From the NCBI GenBank assembly GCA_021736285.1, contig JAIPGE010000048.1:1-8950 (forward strand): DNA of 8,950 nt. Reading direction: 5' to 3'. The position numbers and the translations under genes were made by a program. Under the pieces are notes generated by a model that was given only the letters and a program-made list of their open reading frames with translations, ran no database searches and was not told the DNA's origin. How positions within the stretch are numbered: position 1 is the first letter of the stretch; each line of letters begins with the position of its first letter. This DNA comes from Candidatus Izemoplasma sp. Lineage in GTDB: Bacteria; Bacillota_I; Bacilli_A; Izemoplasmatales; Izemoplasmataceae. Positions 5,928 through 8,950 of this stretch are shown one piece after another.

Positions 5928-6971
5928 ATGGTTGAAACATTAGTCCGTGCTTATGTGCTTATATTAATTGCTGAGTTGGGAGATAAAACACAATTTTTAG
6001 CAATAGGATTTGCAACTAAATATAAAATCAAATATGTTATCATCGGAATTCTGATTGGATCTTTTTTAAATCATATGCTTGCAATTTTACTTGGCCAAGT
6101 ACTTCAAGAATTTATTTCACTTGATATTTTAGGAATGATCGCAGGTCTGTTATTTGTTTTGTTCTCTTTATGGAGTTTTAAAGCAGAACAAGAGAGTTCC
6201 ATTAAACTAAAGAGTGGTGCAGCCTTAGTGACTGTCGCAATGGCTTTTTTTATTGGCGAACTCGGTGATAAAACACAACTGGCTGCGATTGTCTTAAGTA
6301 GTGAATCAAGTTATCCGGTTTTAACCCTCATTGGTACTGTTTCAGGGATGGTTACTGTGGGTGCGTTAGGGATATATATTGGGATTAAATTGGGTGAAAA
6401 ATTACCAGATTTGATCATGAAACTGTTTGCTGGAAGTCTCTTCTTAATTTTTGGTATTTTGAAACTTTATCAAACCATCCCATATGAATATGTAACAACG
6501 ACACGGATTTTGATGCTGTCATTGATTTATGTGATGTTTGCTTATATTTTATTGTTGCCAACGATTAAAGCCTTTCGTGATCATAACAAAACACCATTAC
6601 AAAAACAATCAGAATTACTAAGAAAACATTATTTTAAGATACAAGCAAAACTTGAAGAGATTTGTTTGAATTGTAATGTTTGTGATTCTAATGCTTGTCT
6701 TGTTGGGTATACGAAATACGTAGTTAAGAGAGCGCTTTATAATAAAACAGTTGATGCTGAAGATATAACAAAGAAATTACATAAAGATTATGACTATAAC
6801 ACAATATTACATGGATACGATGTTCTTCTTGATGCATTAAAAGATGATTGGGATAATGAAGCATTACAAGTTATTCGTATAAGTTTTGAAACTATGTTAT
6901 TTAATCACCCAATAAAAAGTCAAAGTTTTCAAATTTTACAACAGCATCGCGATAAATTAAAAACGAAGTGA
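5928..6971 (+). CDS. UPF0016/GDT1-family cation (probably Mn2+) exporter with Cys-bearing C-terminal extension
   Basis: The membrane part has the family's two inverted-repeat signatures: AELGDKTQ (E16, D19, K20) in helix 1 and GELGDKTQ (E111, D114, K115) in helix 4. The acidic residues form the cation site in GDT1/TMEM165/MneA proteins, whose bacterial members export Mn2+. Hydrophobic segments lie near 6-27, 34-57, 66-84, 98-122, 131-154 and 163-181, with an extra seventh near 192-211. The family is usually about 190-230 residues with six helices; this protein has 347. The added soluble tail (about 212-347) is charged, probably helical, and holds C246-x2-C249-x2-C252-x4-C257; I do not recognise this domain. 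Start: AAAAGGAGGT (5914-5923), 4 nt before ATG. The TGA stop is in the terminator stem. Metal choice is inferred from the family. Confidence 0.88.
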   Translation: MVETLVRAYVLILIAELGDKTQFLAIGFATKYKIKYVIIGILIGSFLNHMLAILLGQVLQEFISLDILGMIAGLLFVLFSLWSFKAEQESSIKLKSGAALVTVAMAFFIGELGDKTQLAAIVLSSESSYPVLTLIGTVSGMVTVGALGIYIGIKLGEKLPDLIMKLFAGSLFLIFGILKLYQTIPYEYVTTTRILMLSLIYVMFAYILLLPTIKAFRDHNKTPLQKQSELLRKHYFKIQAKLEEICLNCNVCDSNACLVGYTKYVVKRALYNKTVDAEDITKKLHKDYDYNTILHGYDVLLDALKDDWDNEALQVIRISFETMLFNHPIKSQSFQILQQHRDKLKTK

Positions 6972-6988
6972 AATCCACTTCGTTTTTT
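6958..6988 (+). terminator. Rho-independent terminator of the UPF0016-family gene
   Basis: AACGAAGTG (6962-6970) and CACTTCGTT (6976-6984) form a perfect 9-bp stem, extended by flanking A/T pairs, with loop AAATC and a T-run to 6988. The gene's last codons and TGA stop are in the ascending arm and loop. Confidence 0.9.
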
Positions 6989-6989
6989 C

Positions 6990-7018
6990 TTGAATCACTA
7001 AAAAGATAATGATACAAT
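6990..7018 (+). promoter_or_regulatory. Promoter of the GH65 phosphorylase gene
   Basis: TTGAAT (6990-6995), a 17-nt spacer and TACAAT (7013-7018), with TG one base before the -10, make a strong extended -10 promoter. It starts 1 nt after the preceding terminator T-run, so this gene begins its own transcript, with a leader of about 43 nt from near 7025. Confidence 0.75.
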
Positions 7019-7022
7019 AGTT

Positions 7023-7037
7023 ATGGAAAGGTTTTCA
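7023..7037 (+). promoter_or_regulatory. Weak cre-like / operator candidate at the GH65 transcription start
   Basis: ATGGAAAGGTTTTCA fits WTGNAANCGNWNNCW except for G in place of the central C. The segment is nearly palindromic (TGGAAA...TTTTCA) and covers the predicted +1. It could be a CcpA site or the operator of a LacI-type sugar regulator. The central mismatch makes this uncertain. Confidence 0.25.
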
Positions 7038-7067
7038 CGTTTATAACAATACAAGAGGTGTTCGGGT

Positions 7068-8950
7068 ATGATCGCATTATCAAAAACATTATTCACAACC
7101 AACGGTTGGGATTTAGTTACACAAACCTATTCCCAAAAACAAGCTATTACAGATGGTAGTAATTTTATGATTGGCAATGGGTATTTAGGATATCGAGGAA
7201 CATTTGCTGAAGATAAAAAAGATGCTTATGTGGGATGTGTTGTGACTGATTCATGGGACAATGCTGATGATAAATGGGAAGAGTTAGCAACCGTTCCCAA
7301 TGCGTTATATCTCAATTTCAAATATCTCGATAAGGCGTTTTCAATGACTGGTGACATCATTGATTACAAGCGGACATTACAGTTGAAAACAGGAATTACA
7401 TCACGTCATGTATTGACAAAAATAAAGGGTGTTTCTTTTACAATAGAAGAAGAAAAATTTGCTTCTTATGCAAATAGAAATGTCGTTGCGATGGCATACA
7501 CACTTACTGCAAATAAAGAGGTAACAATTACAGTTGCAACAGGTATCGATCGGGATATTTGGAGTATTAATGGTAACCATTTTAACCGTAGTGAAACCGT
7601 GGTTGTAAATAAAGATAAAGGCATTGTCTTAACGACAAAAACATATGGAGATAAACTTGTCGTGTTTGAAAAGACTCAAGGATTAGACGAACCCAACAAA
7701 AACACATCAGAAGATGAGGGATATCTTAATACCTATGATGTTACATTAGAAGCAGACACACCATTTACAATCCACAAGTACATGATTGTTACCAACAGCA
7801 ATGATGTTAGTAATCCCTTACAAGAAGCACAAAGTATTTATCATCAACTAACCGATTATAACAAACTGAAAGATGCACATATTAAAGCTTGGGAAGCCAT
7901 ATGGTATGATATGGATGTCGCAATTAAAGGAAATCAAGTTGATCAAGTCGCTGTTCGGTTTAATTTATACCATGCCATCATCGCAACCCCAGTTCACAAA
8001 CCATTGCCAATTGGCGCAAGGGGATTATCGTGCCAAGCGTATCAAGGAGCTGCTTTTTGGGATCAAGAAATTTTTAATTTACCGATGTTTCTTTATACCC
8101 AACCGACAATTGCGAAACAATTACTAATCTATCGATATCACACATTAACAGGCGCCAAAAAGAAAGCCAAACAACTTGGATTTGAAGGCGCTTATTACGC
8201 ATGGATTAGTGGAAAAACAGGAAAAGAATTGTGTCCTGATTTCTTTTTTAAAGATGTTATCACTAACCGTGATATTCGGAATCATTTTAATGATTGGCAG
8301 ATTCACATATCACCTGATATAGCTTACGCAATTAACAAATATGTTACTGTGACAAATGATACCCAATTTTTAGAAAACTACGGTGCCGAAATGATATTTG
8401 AAATTACGCGGTTTCTCGTCTCACGTGTTGTTTTTAAACCACGTCGAAATCACTATGAACTGTTGCGTGTGCAAGGACCAGATGAATACCATGAAAACGT
8501 CGATAACAATGCTTTTACAAACTATCAAACAAAACACACATTAGAAATAGCTTTAACGCTTCTAGAGACACTCAGAGAAAAACAGTTAAATCGTATTAAA
8601 CAAAAAATCAAACTGTCTAAAGATGAAATGACATTATGGCAAGATATAGATGATAAACTCTACTTACCACAGCCCAATCTTGAAGGTATTATAGAACAGT
8701 TTGATGGCTATTTTAATTTAGAATCAATTGTTCCTGCTAAAGATATTACAAAGCGATTAATTCATCCTCAAGAATACTATGGCTGGCCAAATGGCATTGC
8801 CGTTTTTACACAATGTCTTAAACAAGCAGATGTTATCCAACTCTTACACATGCATCCAGAGTTATTTAACGAAACGATTGTCCAAACAAATTTTGATTAT
8901 TATGAACCAAGAACACTCCATTTTTCTTCATTAAGCCCATCGGTTTATGC
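7068..8950 (+). CDS. Glycoside hydrolase family 65 disaccharide phosphorylase (cut by right edge)
   Basis: An open frame of 627 codons runs from ATG at 7068 to the window edge without a stop; family members have about 750-790 residues, so the C-terminus is missing. GH65 enzymes split alpha-linked glucosides such as maltose, trehalose, kojibiose or nigerose with phosphate, giving beta-glucose 1-phosphate. Visible landmarks are the N-terminal beta-sandwich motif FMIGNGYLGYRG, the sugar-binding FWDQEIFNLPMF (W331, D332), the general acid E473 in GPDEYHENVDNN, and the phosphate-binding segment H618-x-S-S-L-S-P. FWDQE differs from the common FWDTE, so the specificity is left open. No signal peptide is seen, so it should be cytoplasmic, acting on an imported sugar. 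GAGGTG (7055-7060) lies 7 nt before ATG. It has its own promoter after a terminator. Confidence 0.9.
   Translation, partial: MIALSKTLFTTNGWDLVTQTYSQKQAITDGSNFMIGNGYLGYRGTFAEDKKDAYVGCVVTDSWDNADDKWEELATVPNALYLNFKYLDKAFSMTGDIIDYKRTLQLKTGITSRHVLTKIKGVSFTIEEEKFASYANRNVVAMAYTLTANKEVTITVATGIDRDIWSINGNHFNRSETVVVNKDKGIVLTTKTYGDKLVVFEKTQGLDEPNKNTSEDEGYLNTYDVTLEADTPFTIHKYMIVTNSNDVSNPLQEAQSIYHQLTDYNKLKDAHIKAWEAIWYDMDVAIKGNQVDQVAVRFNLYHAIIATPVHKPLPIGARGLSCQAYQGAAFWDQEIFNLPMFLYTQPTIAKQLLIYRYHTLTGAKKKAKQLGFEGAYYAWISGKTGKELCPDFFFKDVITNRDIRNHFNDWQIHISPDIAYAINKYVTVTNDTQFLENYGAEMIFEITRFLVSRVVFKPRRNHYELLRVQGPDEYHENVDNNAFTNYQTKHTLEIALTLLETLREKQLNRIKQKIKLSKDEMTLWQDIDDKLYLPQPNLEGIIEQFDGYFNLESIVPAKDITKRLIHPQEYYGWPNGIAVFTQCLKQADVIQLLHMHPELFNETIVQTNFDYYEPRTLHFSSLSPSVY

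Noticed and set aside
7873..8127. Plus-strand open frame of 84 codons
   Set aside because: It lies in another frame within the GH65 gene, which reads through without a stop and has conserved motifs on both sides.
1..8950. Mycoplasma-type genetic code (TGA as Trp)
   Set aside because: TGA terminates hydB and the UPF0016 gene at positions supported by an adjacent ribosome site or terminator, and Trp codons in conserved motifs are TGG.

Overview
The window looks like chromosomal DNA of a low-GC, AT-rich anaerobic or facultative bacterium of the Bacillota/Mycoplasmatota side. It uses the standard bacterial code: every Trp codon read is TGG, and TGA ends two genes. The signals are Firmicutes-like (AAGGAGG ribosome sites, TTGNNN-N17-TANNNT promoters, short hairpin/T-tract terminators). 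A fermenting relative of Erysipelotrichia or the standard-code Mollicutes (Acholeplasma/Izemoplasma type) would fit, but this is inference and no marker gene fixes it. No rRNA, tRNA, CRISPR array, insertion sequence or phage gene was seen.

Layout. 1-356 (minus): 5' part of an EamA/DMT-family membrane transporter running off the left edge. 357-550: divergent control region with two hairpins, a leftward extended -10 promoter and a strong rightward promoter holding a cre-like site in its spacer. 551-3982 (plus): a tight three-gene operon for an NAD(H)-linked [FeFe]-hydrogenase: a NuoE/HydC-type [2Fe-2S] subunit, a short NuoF/HydB-type FMN/NADH subunit and the H-cluster subunit HydA. 4062-4757 (plus): FrnE-like DsbA-family oxidoreductase with a second C-x4-C pair at its tail. 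4773-5822 (minus): adenine DNA glycosylase MutY, convergent with the previous gene through a shared bidirectional terminator. 5928-6971 (plus): UPF0016/GDT1-family cation (probably Mn2+) exporter with an unusual cysteine-bearing C-terminal extension. 7068-8950 (plus): glycoside hydrolase family 65 disaccharide phosphorylase, cut by the right edge.

How they work together. The hydrogenase operon would reoxidise NADH made in sugar fermentation by releasing H2. HydB lacks the extra domains of electron-bifurcating enzymes, so direct NADH-dependent, ferredoxin-independent catalysis is the favoured reading. The cre-like box suggests CcpA-type control by carbon supply. The GH65 enzyme would feed sugar phosphate into glycolysis. 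The FrnE-like protein, MutY and the Mn2+ exporter are generic redox/oxidation-damage/metal functions; a shared role with the oxygen-sensitive hydrogenase is only a guess. The hydrogenase maturases HydE, HydF and HydG are not in the window.
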